Of a DNA stretch of 64,000 nucleotides, positions 54,730-63,808 are shown one piece after another. Source of the DNA: Nocardioides sp. (GTDB lineage: Bacteria; Actinomycetota; Actinomycetes; Propionibacteriales; Nocardioidaceae). The position numbers were made by a program, and so were the translations under genes. The first letter of the stretch is position 1. Each line of letters opens with the position of its first letter. The notes beneath the pieces are model-generated. The model made no database searches. It had not been told where the DNA came from and saw nothing but the letters and a program-made list of their open reading frames with translations. The stretch lies in the NCBI RefSeq assembly GCF_030150155.1, contig NZ_JASLGR010000016.1, positions 1 to 64,000 on the forward strand. Direction: 5' to 3'.

Positions 54730-56709
54730 GTGAGTGAGTCCCCGGTCCGCACCCTGCTGGCCGAGGCGGTGGAGGGCCTCGGCGGCTCCACCCGCGAGGG
54801 CCAGATCCAGATGGCCGAGGCTGTCGGCGCCGCCCTCGTGGATGAGGAGCACTTGATCGTCCAGGCCGGCACCGGCACCGGAAAGTCGCTGGCCTACCTG
54901 GTGCCGAGCCTGCTGCACGACAACCGGGTCGTGATCGCCACCGCCACCCTGGCCCTGCAGCACCAGCTCGTCGAGCGCGATCTGCCGCGCCTGATGGGCG
55001 CGCTGGAGCACCGCAAGGAGCTCGACACGTCGTACGCCGTGCTCAAGGGCCGCTCCAACTACGCCTGCCTCCACCGGATCCGCGAAGGCGTCCCGGACGA
55101 CAACGGCACCATGACGATGGACGTCACCGTCGGCGGGATGGCCGGCAAGGTGCTCGAGCTGCGCGAGTGGGCCGAGTCCCAGGCCGAGAGCTCGGACCCG
55201 GCCGCGACCGGCGACAAGGACTCCGCTCCGCGCCACACCGAGCGCGAGTGGCGTCAGGTCTCCGTCTCGGCCCGCGACTGCCTGGGTGCCTCGAAGTGCC
55301 CCTTCGGGGAGGAGTGCTTCGCCGAGCGGGCCCGCGAGAAGGCCTCGAAGTCGCACCTGGTGATCACCAACCACAGCCTGCTCGCGATCGACGCGATCGA
55401 GGGCATCCCGATGATCCCGGAGTACGACGCCGTGGTGATCGACGAGGCCCACGAGCTGGTCGCCCGCGTCACCCAGGCCGCTACCGACGAGCTCAGTGCC
55501 GGCGACGTGGAGCGCGCCGCCCGTCGCGCCCGGCGCCACGTCAACGAGTCCCAGGCCGCCGACGAGCTCTCTGAGGCCAGCGATGCCCTCCAGCTGGCGA
55601 TGGCCGAGACGAACGTCGGTCGGATCGACTCCATCGGCGCCGACCTGCTCGACGCCCTGGCCCGCGTCCGTGACGCCGCCCGCGCCGCCGTCAGCGCCTT
55701 CCCGAAGCAGAGCTCGGAGGCCGGCGACAGCGCCGACGCCGGGGTGCAGCAGGCCAAGGGCATGGTCCAGGACATCTTCACCATCGCCGAGCGGATGGCA
55801 TCGGGCGCCCAGTCCGACGTGCTCTGGCTCAACGACGGCGGCGACCGCGGCGGGTTCCGGCTCTACGTCGCTCCGCTCCAGGTCTGGGGGCAGCTGCGCG
55901 ACAAGCTCCTCACCGAGAAGACGGTCGTCTTCACCTCGGCCACCCTCAAGCTCGGCGGGGACTTCTCCGCCGTCGCCTCTACCCTCGGACTCAAGCCCGG
56001 GGAGCAGGGTCTGGAACAGCGCACCGAGGATGTGCTGCCGTGGAAGGCGCTCGACGTCGGCAGCCCGTTCAACTACGGCCAGCAGGGCATCCTGTACGTC
56101 GCCAAGCACCTGCCCGCCCCGGGGCGCGACGGCCTCACCCAACAGCACCTCGACGAGATCGTCGAGCTGATCGACGCCGCCGACGGTCGTGCGCTGGGGC
56201 TCTCCTCCAGCCGCCGCGCTGCCGAGCAGGCCGCCGAGCACGTCCGCACCCGGCTGCCGCACCTGACCACCCTGGCCCAGGGCGAGGCCCAGCTCGCCGA
56301 GCTGCAGCAGCAGTTCGTCTCCGACCCGCACACCGTGCTGTTCGGCACCCTGACGCTGTGGCAGGGCCTCGACGTCCCCGGCGACACCTGCCAGCTCGTG
56401 CTGATCGACAGGATCCCGTTCCCGCGCCCCGACGACCCGCTGATGAGCGCCCGCCAGCGCGCCGCGGACAAGGCCGGCGGCAACGGCTTCATGCAGATCG
56501 CGGCGACCCACGCCGCCCTGCTCCTGGCCCAGGGTGCAGGCCGCCTGATCCGGACCACGTCGGACAGGGGAGTGGTGGCGATCCTCGACGCCCGCCTGGC
56601 CACCGCCCGCTACGGCGGCTTCCTCAAGGCGAGCCTGCCGCCGATGTGGCCGACAGTGGATCCGGCGATCGCCCGTCAGGCGCTCAAGCGGCTCGCTGCG
56701 GGGGCCTGA
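54730..56709 (+). CDS. DinG-like ATP-dependent DNA helicase
   Basis: A 659-residue superfamily 2 helicase of the DinG/XPD type. Walker A LIVQAGTGTGKSLAYLVPSLL, motif Ia VIATATLALQHQL, iron-sulfur-cluster region with CLHRI, DCLGASKCPFGEECFAERA (four Cys), Walker B VVIDEAHELVAR, motif III VFTSATL, motifs V-VI FGTLTLWQGLDVPGDTC and QGAGRLIRTTSDRGVV. It unwinds DNA 5'-3' and resolves R-loops. The product lacks the exonuclease domain of some homologues. No SOS box was found before it. GTG start. Confidence 0.92.
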   Translation: MSESPVRTLLAEAVEGLGGSTREGQIQMAEAVGAALVDEEHLIVQAGTGTGKSLAYLVPSLLHDNRVVIATATLALQHQLVERDLPRLMGALEHRKELDTSYAVLKGRSNYACLHRIREGVPDDNGTMTMDVTVGGMAGKVLELREWAESQAESSDPAATGDKDSAPRHTEREWRQVSVSARDCLGASKCPFGEECFAERAREKASKSHLVITNHSLLAIDAIEGIPMIPEYDAVVIDEAHELVARVTQAATDELSAGDVERAARRARRHVNESQAADELSEASDALQLAMAETNVGRIDSIGADLLDALARVRDAARAAVSAFPKQSSEAGDSADAGVQQAKGMVQDIFTIAERMASGAQSDVLWLNDGGDRGGFRLYVAPLQVWGQLRDKLLTEKTVVFTSATLKLGGDFSAVASTLGLKPGEQGLEQRTEDVLPWKALDVGSPFNYGQQGILYVAKHLPAPGRDGLTQQHLDEIVELIDAADGRALGLSSSRRAAEQAAEHVRTRLPHLTTLAQGEAQLAELQQQFVSDPHTVLFGTLTLWQGLDVPGDTCQLVLIDRIPFPRPDDPLMSARQRAADKAGGNGFMQIAATHAALLLAQGAGRLIRTTSDRGVVAILDARLATARYGGFLKASLPPMWPTVDPAIARQALKRLAAGA

Positions 56710-56771
56710 GCCTCACTGAGCCTCACTGGGCCTCACCGTGCCTCAGTCGCCCGAGCCGCCCAGACAGACGA

Positions 56772-56828
56772 AGTGCCGGGACCCACCCCCCGTCGCCGTA
56801 CGGCGACCTCGGGGCAGATCCCGGCACT
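56772..56828. terminator. Complex hairpin between the helicase and metalloprotease genes
   Basis: Outer arms AGTGCCGGGA and TCCCGGCACT enclose an inner 16-bp palindrome GTCGCCGTACGGCGAC with CCCC/GGGG flanks. It lies between convergent genes and should serve both. Confidence 0.8.
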
Positions 56829-56840
56829 CGGGGGCCAGGC

Positions 56841-58535
56841 TCAGGCCTGGATCTTCCACTTCTCCTTGACCCGGTCACGGACCGGCGTACCGCCGCAGGA
56901 GTACGAGCTCTGGTTGGTCGAGCAGTCGGTGTAGCGCCGGTTGGCGTTGACCAGGGTCAGCTCGACGTAGGCGATCCGCTTGGACGAGAACGCGATCTTG
57001 ATCGCGCCGTTGCCCAACTTGTTGAGCTTGATCGACTTCACCGTCGCGCGACCGTTGCGCTGCACGATGGTCACCAGCGCCACCGAACCGGCGCTGCGGT
57101 TGGCCATGTCGACGCTGATCTTGGCGCGACGGTTGCCCGGCGAGATCTTCTTCGGCTTGAACCGGAACGTCGCCGAGGCGAGGTGGTTGATCTTCACCGT
57201 GCCGGAGCGCTTGGCCTTCTTGCGCAGCGTGAAGGTGCGGTTGGCCGAGGCCACCGGGTAGGCACCGCCACCGAGGTACGACGACGGGCGCCGGTTCGCC
57301 GCAGCGAACTGTCCGTAGGTGGTGGCGAAGTCGAGACGGCGGGCGGCCAGCGCGGAGGCGATCGCCTGCATCGAGTACTGGTCGGCGCCCAGGCTGTCGG
57401 CGCGCTGCCACATGTTCAGCACCAGGTTCGGCATCGAGCCGGTGCGGGCAGTGCTGCGCTTGGTGAGGTACTCGAAGTAGATCCAGTCGGCGTACTGCAG
57501 CAGGCCGCGGTTGCCGCCGTAGGTGTCCAGCGAGGTCGACGGGTAACGCAGCTGGCTGTAGGGCAGGTACTGCCGGTTGTCCGGGATCCCCGGGTAGACC
57601 TGGCGCTCGGCCCAGGTCGCGGTCGCCTCCATGAACCAGGCGTCCTCGAAGGAGTCGTAGGCGAACTGGGTGGCGTGGAAGTACTCGTGCGCCGCGGTCA
57701 CCTTGAGCATGTCGGCCGGGGTCTCGCCGGCGTAGGTGGCGCGGTACTGGGAGAGCGCGAAGTCGTTGTCCAGGACGCAGAACGCCGGCACGGCGCCGGC
57801 CCCACGGGCCGGGTAGTAGACCAGGCGGCCGTCGTCGTCGAGGTCGAAGGCGCAGTAGCCGTAGATCCCGGTGCCGCCCAGGTCCTCGAGGTAGATGTCG
57901 GTCGCCGAGGAGCCGCCCCAGTTGGTCGGCCGGCCGTAGTAGCGGGAGTACGGGTTGGTCACGTAGGAGGCGTCGGCGACCGGCTTGCGGTAGCCCGAGC
58001 GCTGGTACGTGGTGGTGATCTGGGACAGCACCGGCAGCACGGTGCCCTGGGCCCAGGCGGTGTTGGTGATGTCGGCGCTCTTGCCGGTCGCGGCCGCGCT
58101 GGTCGCCCAGTGCAGGCAGAGGTTGTCGGTGCACTGGCTCGCGGTGCCGCCCTGGCCGTCGTCCCACGGACGCTGGTAGGACGCCAGGCTGGAGCCCGCC
58201 GGGGCGCGGCCCGCGGCGTTGAGCCGCAGCGCGAGGTCACGCAGGGCCAGCGTCGGGTCGGCAGCGGTGGTGGTCTGCTGCCGGGCGGCGGCCCGCGACT
58301 TCGGAGCGAACAGGTCGGTGACGGTGGACTGCGCCTCGGCGGCAGCGGCCCGGTCCGAGGCGGTGACCGAGTCGGCCGCGGCACCTCCGGTGAGGAGATC
58401 GGCGCTGCCGCCGTCCTCTCCGGTCAGCGAGGGTGAGGCCACCCGCGGGTTCGCTGAGGGCTCGGCCCACGCGCTGAGAGTAGGACCACAGACGAGGGCG
58501 ATCGCGGTGACCGCGACCAGACCGAGACGACGCAT
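56841..58535 (-). CDS. Secreted zinc metalloprotease (MXAN_6640-like)
   Basis: A 564-residue secreted protein. Signal peptide MRRLGLVAVTAIALVC with cleavage near AWAEP. A pro-like region (about 25-100) precedes the catalytic part, which has the zinc motif AAHEYFHATQFAYD (HExxH) and the downstream EATATWAERQVYPG, as in putative metalloproteases of the MXAN_6640 group. The C-terminal 150 residues are a beta domain (FTLRKKAKRSGTVKINHLAS). Probable extracellular protease. ATG at 58535; the longer frame has no ribosome site. Confidence 0.82.
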   Translation of the reverse strand: MRRLGLVAVTAIALVCGPTLSAWAEPSANPRVASPSLTGEDGGSADLLTGGAAADSVTASDRAAAAEAQSTVTDLFAPKSRAAARQQTTTAADPTLALRDLALRLNAAGRAPAGSSLASYQRPWDDGQGGTASQCTDNLCLHWATSAAATGKSADITNTAWAQGTVLPVLSQITTTYQRSGYRKPVADASYVTNPYSRYYGRPTNWGGSSATDIYLEDLGGTGIYGYCAFDLDDDGRLVYYPARGAGAVPAFCVLDNDFALSQYRATYAGETPADMLKVTAAHEYFHATQFAYDSFEDAWFMEATATWAERQVYPGIPDNRQYLPYSQLRYPSTSLDTYGGNRGLLQYADWIYFEYLTKRSTARTGSMPNLVLNMWQRADSLGADQYSMQAIASALAARRLDFATTYGQFAAANRRPSSYLGGGAYPVASANRTFTLRKKAKRSGTVKINHLASATFRFKPKKISPGNRRAKISVDMANRSAGSVALVTIVQRNGRATVKSIKLNKLGNGAIKIAFSSKRIAYVELTLVNANRRYTDCSTNQSSYSCGGTPVRDRVKEKWKIQA

Positions 58536-58570
58536 GGCCCTGACTATAGGCACTCGACCTGTCAGGACCA

Positions 58571-59905
58571 TCACAGCCGCGACCGGCCCTCCCAGCCGCC
58601 GGCCGGCGCGCCGACGCCGAAGTACGCCCCGATCGTGGGTGCGACATCGAGGGTGCTGGCCAGCTCCGAGCGGACCGCGGCATTCGCCACCGCACCGCCG
58701 GTGAGGAAGAACGGGATCGGCCGGGTGGTGGGGTGTCCGTGGTTGCCCGGGATCGGGTTGGAGACCAGTGTCGGGTCACTGAACCGCCAGCCGGCGCGGG
58801 CGTAGGCGACCAGGTCGCCGCCGGCCGCACCGAGGCGCAACTCGGCCGGCGTGTGCACGCTCAGCACGCCCTTCGTCGCCTCGGCTGCCGCCCGCATCGC
58901 CGCGAGACCGGCGGTCTTCGCGCTCGCCGGGCCGGTCCAGTAGATCAGGTCGGCACCGCCGTTGTCGGCGATCTGGAACCGTCCCTTCAGGGTGCTGTCC
59001 TTGGTGAAGACCGAGGTCAGCGAGACCACGTTCTGCGCGGCCGACCAGTCCATCGAGTGGTCGGCGAGGACGATCACCAGCGCGTCGTCCCAGTGCCCGG
59101 TCGACTTCAGTGCGGTGACGAACTGCTTGACCACCTGGTCGGTGGACCCGAGCACCAGGCGGCGCACCACCGGCAGCGACGTACCGCCGGTGAGGAACTC
59201 GGTGAGACCGGCGCTCAGATCGGCATGACCGAACCGATCGATATCCCCGAGATTGATGAACAGGAGGTGGGGATCCTGGGCCTTGATCATCGAGATCGCC
59301 GCCGGCATGGTTAGGGCGTCGACCTCGTGGTTCGTGATCGGCAGCGTCAGGGTCGGCTCCCACTGGTAGGTCGCCTGGCCCAGGAACGCGTTGTAGAGGT
59401 AGGTCTTGGACAGCACCGTCCCGGTGCGCAGCCCGCGGGCGTCGAGCTGGGCCAGGATGGTGGCGCCCTTGCTGGCCGCCAGCCCGGCGGCGAGATCACG
59501 GTCGTCGGCGTCCCGGGTGGCGCCGGTGGTGGGGTCGTAGATGGTGTTGGCCGGCACGCCGTTGCGGTCGGGGTGCACCCCGGTCATCATCATCACGTGA
59601 TTGGGGATCGTCTCCATGATCGGCTGGGAGACGGCGCGCGGGTAGCGCGTCCCGGCGTCGCGCAGCGCCGTCAGCGTCGGCGTGATGCCGAGGTCGAGCT
59701 CCTCGGGGCGGGTGCCGTCCAGGACCAGCACGTAGCACCGCTTGGCGGTGCTGGCCGCGGCTGCCGGACGGGCCCCGGCGGCCTGGGCTGCCGCCGAGAC
59801 CGCGATCCCCGCCGCGCCCACCTTCAGCAACGTACGTCGACCCGTGGCGATCTGGGCCAGCCCGCGGCTGAAGCCCGCAGGGTCGGTGGTGTGGGTGTGG
59901 CTCAT
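58571..59905 (-). CDS. Tat-exported type I phosphodiesterase / nucleotide pyrophosphatase
   Basis: A 444-residue protein of the alkaline phosphatase superfamily. A Tat signal (TGRRTLLKVGAAGIAVSAAA) is followed by the ENPP core: VLVLDGTRPEEL (metal Asp), METIPNHVMMMTGVHPDRNG (the nucleophile Thr position), NLGDIDRFGHAD, VIVLADHSM and IPGNHGHPT. It would hydrolyse phosphodiesters or nucleotides outside the cell. It overlaps the PhoD gene by 4 bases (ATGA), so the two make an extracellular phosphate-recovery pair. Confidence 0.88.
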   Translation of the reverse strand: MSHTHTTDPAGFSRGLAQIATGRRTLLKVGAAGIAVSAAAQAAGARPAAAASTAKRCYVLVLDGTRPEELDLGITPTLTALRDAGTRYPRAVSQPIMETIPNHVMMMTGVHPDRNGVPANTIYDPTTGATRDADDRDLAAGLAASKGATILAQLDARGLRTGTVLSKTYLYNAFLGQATYQWEPTLTLPITNHEVDALTMPAAISMIKAQDPHLLFINLGDIDRFGHADLSAGLTEFLTGGTSLPVVRRLVLGSTDQVVKQFVTALKSTGHWDDALVIVLADHSMDWSAAQNVVSLTSVFTKDSTLKGRFQIADNGGADLIYWTGPASAKTAGLAAMRAAAEATKGVLSVHTPAELRLGAAGGDLVAYARAGWRFSDPTLVSNPIPGNHGHPTTRPIPFFLTGGAVANAAVRSELASTLDVAPTIGAYFGVGAPAGGWEGRSRL

Positions 59906-61821
59906 GCCGTCGGCCCTCCAGCCACAGGGGCCGCGACCTGGCGCACCTGTCCGGTTCCGGTGCGGGTCTCCCAGGAGGTCGCCCAGGTGATCGTGGCCTT
60001 GCGGTCGGCGCGGTCGGAGATGAACCACCAGTCGCACTGCACCCGTGCCGGGGTGATGTCGACGACCATGAAGCCGTGGTTGTTGAAGTCGAGGTACTTC
60101 ACGTGCGGGTTGGCCAGCCGCACCGCTGAGGCGGCCAGCTGCCCGGCGGCGAGGCCGGTCGGGGTGCCGGCCTGGCTGGGGATGTAGTCCTTGATGTTGT
60201 TCGAGGTGATCGACGGGCCGACGAACTCCACCCCGGCGGTGCCGCCGAGCAGGGCGTAGAGGTTCGCGTTGGCGACCGGGTAGGGCAGCTCGTTGCACCA
60301 CGAGGTGTGGATGTCCCCGGTGAGGAAGACGACGTCGCGCACGCCCTGGTCGACGATGTGGTCGAACAGCTCGGTGCGATCGGCGGTGTAGCCGTCCCAC
60401 TGGTCGGTGTTGAGGCCCTGCGGGTTGGGCAGGTAGGCGCCGCCGCCGAGGCCGTTGAGCAGGTCCTGGACGCTGGCGGGCAGGCTGAGGACCTGGAGCG
60501 GGGCGATCGTCACCGGGTTGCCGACCAGGCGCCACTGGGCGGCGGTCGGGGTGAGCCCCTGTTTCAGGAAGGCCATCTGCGCGGCACCGGTGATGGTCCG
60601 GTCCGGGCTGGTGGTCGCCGGGCTGGCGGCACTGACCTGCTCGTCGCGGTAGGAGCGCAGGTCGAGCATGGTGAGCTCGGCGAGCTGGCCGAAGCCGAAC
60701 CGGCGGTAGATCGTGGTCCCGTCGCCCACGGTCGCGGTCCCTTCGAGCCGGACCGGCATCCACTCGTCGTACGCCTTCATCGCGGCGGCCTTGCGGGTCG
60801 CCCACGCGCCCTCGGTCGCCGGGGTGTGGTTGGCGGCGCCGTCCTTCCAGGAGTTGTCGGCGCTCTCGTGGTCGTCCCAGGTGCTGATCATCACGTAGCG
60901 CTGGTGCAACGCGGCGAGGTCGGGATCCTGCTTGTACTGGGCGTGCCGCTGTCGGTAGTCGCTCAGCGACACCATCTCGCGCGCCGGCACGTGGGCGCGG
61001 ATATCGACGTCGTCGGCGCCGTAGCCGTACTGGCCGGGGGCGTACTCGTAGACGTAGTCGCCCAGGTGCAGCACCGCGTGCAGGTCGTCGCGCTCGGCCA
61101 GGTGCCGGTACGCGCTGAACCAGCCGGCCTGCAGGTTCGCGCAGCTCACCACCCCCAGGCGCAGGTGGGTCGGGGTCGCGCTCGGCGCCGGCGCGGTGCG
61201 GGTGCGGGCGATGGGGGAGACCTGGGCGGTGCGCCACGGGCCCTGGAAGACGAAGCGGAAGAAGTACGTCGTGTCCGGGGCGAGTCCGGTCACGTCGAGC
61301 TTGACGGTGTGGTCGCGGGAGGCGTCGGTGGTGACGCTGCCCGAGCGGAGCACCCGGCGGAAGGTGCGGTCGGTGGCGACGTGCCACAGCACCGTCGCGG
61401 TCGGGCCGGCGCCGGAGCCGGGGGTGGCCTCGGGGCTCGGCGTGACCCGGGTCCACAGCACCACCCGGTCGGGCAGCGGGTCACCGGAGGCGAGGCCGTG
61501 GGCGAAGAACGTGTGGGTGGCCGGGGGCGCCTTCGGGTTGGGCGGCGGGACGACAGCGGTGCTGGGGCCGCCCGGTGTGGCGAGGATCCCGCCGTGGGCG
61601 CGGTGCAGGCGGGCCAGCTCGCGCCGGTGCCGGCCGATCTCGGCACGCAGGCGTCGGCGGGCCGCGGCGCGGTGGGTGCGTTCGAGGCGCCAGGCGTCGT
61701 AGGCCAGGTGCTCGTGCAGCCAGCGGTGCCGGGCGCGCACCGAGCGGGGCAGGCCGGACTCGGCGAGGTCCGAGTGCCAGACCGGCTGGTAGCGACGTTT
61801 CCACCGTGCGAACGAGATCAC
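59902..61821 (-). CDS. PhoD-like phosphatase/phosphodiesterase without signal peptide
   Basis: A 639-residue PhoD-family enzyme. The N-terminal fibronectin-like PhoD domain (about 100-215, FFAHGLASGDPLPDRVVLWTRV) and the metallophosphatase domain are intact: GVVSCANLQAGWFSAYRHLA, LHLGDYVYEY, STWDDHESADNSW, and VFLTGDIHTSW. PhoD needs Ca/Fe and normally carries a Tat signal. Here the first 90 residues are basic helices (RWLHEHLAYDAWRLERTHRA) and no twin-arginine signal is seen; the GTG at 61821 is the first possible start after a stop. It may be cytoplasmic or exported by another way. Confidence 0.88.
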   Translation of the reverse strand: MISFARWKRRYQPVWHSDLAESGLPRSVRARHRWLHEHLAYDAWRLERTHRAAARRRLRAEIGRHRRELARLHRAHGGILATPGGPSTAVVPPPNPKAPPATHTFFAHGLASGDPLPDRVVLWTRVTPSPEATPGSGAGPTATVLWHVATDRTFRRVLRSGSVTTDASRDHTVKLDVTGLAPDTTYFFRFVFQGPWRTAQVSPIARTRTAPAPSATPTHLRLGVVSCANLQAGWFSAYRHLAERDDLHAVLHLGDYVYEYAPGQYGYGADDVDIRAHVPAREMVSLSDYRQRHAQYKQDPDLAALHQRYVMISTWDDHESADNSWKDGAANHTPATEGAWATRKAAAMKAYDEWMPVRLEGTATVGDGTTIYRRFGFGQLAELTMLDLRSYRDEQVSAASPATTSPDRTITGAAQMAFLKQGLTPTAAQWRLVGNPVTIAPLQVLSLPASVQDLLNGLGGGAYLPNPQGLNTDQWDGYTADRTELFDHIVDQGVRDVVFLTGDIHTSWCNELPYPVANANLYALLGGTAGVEFVGPSITSNNIKDYIPSQAGTPTGLAAGQLAASAVRLANPHVKYLDFNNHGFMVVDITPARVQCDWWFISDRADRKATITWATSWETRTGTGQVRQVAAPVAGGPTA

Positions 61822-61835
61822 GCGCCCTCAACGAC

Positions 61836-61864
61836 TTCGCCCCCGTCGACGTGACGGGGGCGAA
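61836..61864 (-). terminator. Terminator after lexA
   Basis: TTCGCCCCCGTC and its complement (12-bp stem) around GACGT. It separates lexA from the phoD-type operon in the same direction. Confidence 0.75.
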
Positions 61865-61907
61865 GGTGAACGTTTCGTGACCGCCCGATGAGGGGGCGAC
61901 GCTCAGG

Positions 61908-62618
61908 TCACAAGCTCCGCAAGACCGCGGTGACCTTGCCCAGGATCGTGGCGTGGGTGCCGTCGATCGGCTCGTACGCCGGGTTGTGCGGCATCAGCCA
62001 GACGTGGCCGTCCTTGCGCTGGAAGGTCTTGACCGTCGCCTCGCCGTCGATCATCGCAGCGACGATCTCGCCGTTGTTGGCGGTCGGCTGGCTGCGCACC
62101 ACGACGTAGTCACCGTTGCAGATCGCCGCGTCGATCATCGAGTCGCCGCGGACCTCGAGCATGTAGAGCTCGCCGTCGCCGACGAGCTCCTTGGGCAGCG
62201 GCATCACGGTCTCGGTGTGCTGCTCGGCGAGGATCGGGCCACCGGCCGCGATCCGTCCGACGAGCGGCACGTATTGGGCCGGCGGGGCGGTGTCGCCGAT
62301 GTCGGTCTGGTCGAGGTCGGAGTCGTCGGCCGAGCCCATCGCCTTGCGGGCCGCCATCACCTCGGGCAGGAAGACCTCGAGCGCGCGCGGCCGGTGCGGG
62401 TCGCGGCGCAGGAAGCCCTTCTCCTCGAGGACACGGAGCTGGTGCGCCACCGAGCTGGTGGAGGTGAGCCCGACCGCCGCGCCGATCTCCCGCATGCTCG
62501 GCGGGTAACCACGCTGTTCGATCGAGTCCTTGAGGGTGGCGAGGATGCGCTGTTGACGCGGGGTGAGGCCCGTGGCGTCGGCCGGCCCGTCCGGCAGTTC
62601 GGCGATCTTCTTGCTCAT
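61908..62618 (-). CDS. lexA: SOS repressor LexA
   Basis: A 236-residue repressor. N-terminal winged HTH (LTPRQQRILATLKDSIEQRGYPP, REIGAAVGLTSTSSVAHQLRVLEEKG); cleavage site Ala-Gly in VGRIAAGGPILA; catalytic Ser in LEVRGDSMIDAAI and Lys in GEATVKTFQRK. Self-cleavage with RecA opens the SOS regulon. ATG at 62618. An SOS box lies 24 bases upstream (autoregulation). It diverges from a LysM gene, as in mycobacteria and corynebacteria. Confidence 0.96.
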   Translation of the reverse strand: MSKKIAELPDGPADATGLTPRQQRILATLKDSIEQRGYPPSMREIGAAVGLTSTSSVAHQLRVLEEKGFLRRDPHRPRALEVFLPEVMAARKAMGSADDSDLDQTDIGDTAPPAQYVPLVGRIAAGGPILAEQHTETVMPLPKELVGDGELYMLEVRGDSMIDAAICNGDYVVVRSQPTANNGEIVAAMIDGEATVKTFQRKDGHVWLMPHNPAYEPIDGTHATILGKVTAVLRSL

Positions 62619-62641
62619 GGGCAGGACTCTAGCGCCTGTGT

Positions 62642-62657
62642 TCGAAAAAATGTTCGA
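62642..62657. promoter_or_regulatory. SOS box 1 (lexA side)
   Basis: TCGAAA-AAAT-GTTCGA: 11 of 12 consensus positions of the actinobacterial box TCGAAC-N4-GTTCGA, 24 bases before lexA. Confidence 0.85.
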
Positions 62658-62710
62658 TGACACGCTTGTCATTGTTCGAACACGTGATCTAGTCTCGTAC
62701 ATGTGTTCGA

Positions 62711-62726
62711 TCGAACGTGTGATCGA
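62711..62726. promoter_or_regulatory. SOS box 2 (LysM side)
   Basis: TCGAAC-GTGT-GATCGA: 11 of 12 consensus positions, 94 bases before the LysM gene. A further TTCGATCGAA palindrome overlaps its left side. With box 1 it brackets the divergent promoter region. Confidence 0.8.
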
Positions 62727-62819
62727 ACGCGGTGGAGGAAGCGATCGACAGCTTTTGTCGGTGGTCACCTCTAGAACTGAGTCAGACAGCAGCAACGCCT
62801 ACTTCCCCAGGAGCTTCCG

Positions 62820-63182
62820 ATGACCACGATGACCCTCAGCCCCCAGACCCGCATGATCCCGGCCTCGACCCGCCCGGTTCGCCGGTCCAGCGCTACCCAG
62901 GTCCGCCTCACCCGGCGTGGTCGCGTCGTCGTCCTGGGAAGCGGTCTGCTGCTCTCGCTCGGTCTCGGTCTCGGCCTGGCGGCCAACTCCACGGCGACCG
63001 AGCGGCCGGACTCGCTCGCGACGATCACTGTCGCGCCGGGGGAGACCCTGTGGAGCATCGCGGGATCGGTGGCCGTCGATGGTCACACCGGTGACATGGT
63101 GGAGCAGATCAAGGCGCTCAACCACCTCCACGGCGGTTCGCTCCAGGCGGGTCAGACCCTGCGCGTGCCCAGCGCCCACTGA
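62820..63182 (+). CDS. SOS-controlled LysM membrane protein (ChiZ/DivS-like)
   Basis: A 120-residue protein with a basic cytoplasmic start, one helix (VVVLGSGLLLSLGLGLGLAA) and an extracellular LysM domain (about 68-118, ITVAPGETLWSIAGSVAV to LQAGQTLRVPSAH). It occupies the place of Rv2719c (ChiZ) in M. tuberculosis and of divS in Corynebacterium, SOS-induced inhibitors of cell division encoded opposite lexA. The SOS box supports the same role here: holding division while DNA is repaired. ATG at 62820; GGAGCTTCCG is the ribosome site. Confidence 0.85.
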   Translation: MTTMTLSPQTRMIPASTRPVRRSSATQVRLTRRGRVVVLGSGLLLSLGLGLGLAANSTATERPDSLATITVAPGETLWSIAGSVAVDGHTGDMVEQIKALNHLHGGSLQAGQTLRVPSAH

Positions 63183-63279
63183 CTTCGCGCGGGCCCGGAC
63201 GCCTGCGCGCATGAATCACAACTGAATAGTGACTTCCTGTCGGGTGACTCGACCCCGCTCGGCGGGATCTACGGGAAGA

Positions 63280-63323
63280 CGAGGGGTGTGGCGCCGAAAG
63301 GGAAGACGGCGCTGCGCCCCTCG
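63280..63323. terminator. Interrupted hairpin after the LysM gene
   Basis: CGAGGGG-N4-GCGCCG and CGGCGC-N4-CCCCTCG: 13 paired bases in two blocks. Between convergent genes. Confidence 0.6.
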
Positions 63324-63366
63324 TTCCGTCCCCTCATGTCGCGGCTCGTGGCTTCGGCCCGTCGCC

Positions 63367-63711
63367 TCAGCGGGCTGCGCGCTTGCCGCCCTTGGCGTGG
63401 CCGCCTGCGGCCGGCGCCTCGGTGGTCCCGCTCGCGGTGTCACCGACCGGCCGCGTCGACTGGGCCCGCATCGACTGCGTGAGCAGCACCAGACAGCCGA
63501 AGAGTGCGGCGACGGCGCCGACGGTCATCAGACCGGCCCACCACCAGTCGCTGTGGTCGCCGCTGCGCGCCTGGGAGCCGAAGTGGATGGCGGCCCAGAC
63601 CAGATATGCCCACAGCACGAGTGCTGCCACGCCTGCGCCCGCCAACGCGATCGCACGGGGCGGAAGGGACCGCTTCGGCCGTGCTCCTGCCCGCTTTCCA
63701 TGACCGCCCAC
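63367..63711 (-). CDS. Small membrane protein with two helices, 114 aa
   Basis: Basic N-terminus (MGGHGKRAGARPKRSLPPR), helix 1 (AIALAGAGVAALVLWAYLVWAAIHFG), a short loop with DHSDWWW, helix 2 (AGLMTVGAVAALFGCLVLLTQ) and a polar tail rich in Gly, Ala and Lys. Similar proteins are common near lexA-nrdR in related genera; no function known. The GTG at 63711 gives the family-like start; an upstream GTG at 63774 would add 21 residues without membrane features. No clear ribosome site. Confidence 0.65.
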   Translation of the reverse strand: MGGHGKRAGARPKRSLPPRAIALAGAGVAALVLWAYLVWAAIHFGSQARSGDHSDWWWAGLMTVGAVAALFGCLVLLTQSMRAQSTRPVGDTASGTTEAPAAGGHAKGGKRAAR

Positions 63712-63808
63712 GAGGCCATTGTGCCTAATGGCCGGGTGGTTCACGCGCGAAGGTGACGACATGTGCGCGCTCACTTGACTCGTGCCGCAGGGGCGGGGTT
63801 AGGGTTAC

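Noticed and set aside
53392..56511. 1039-codon minus-strand open frame
   Set aside because: Antisense to hflX and the DinG-like helicase, both with full family motifs; its own product is low complexity (Gly, Val, Leu, Asp runs) without any domain.
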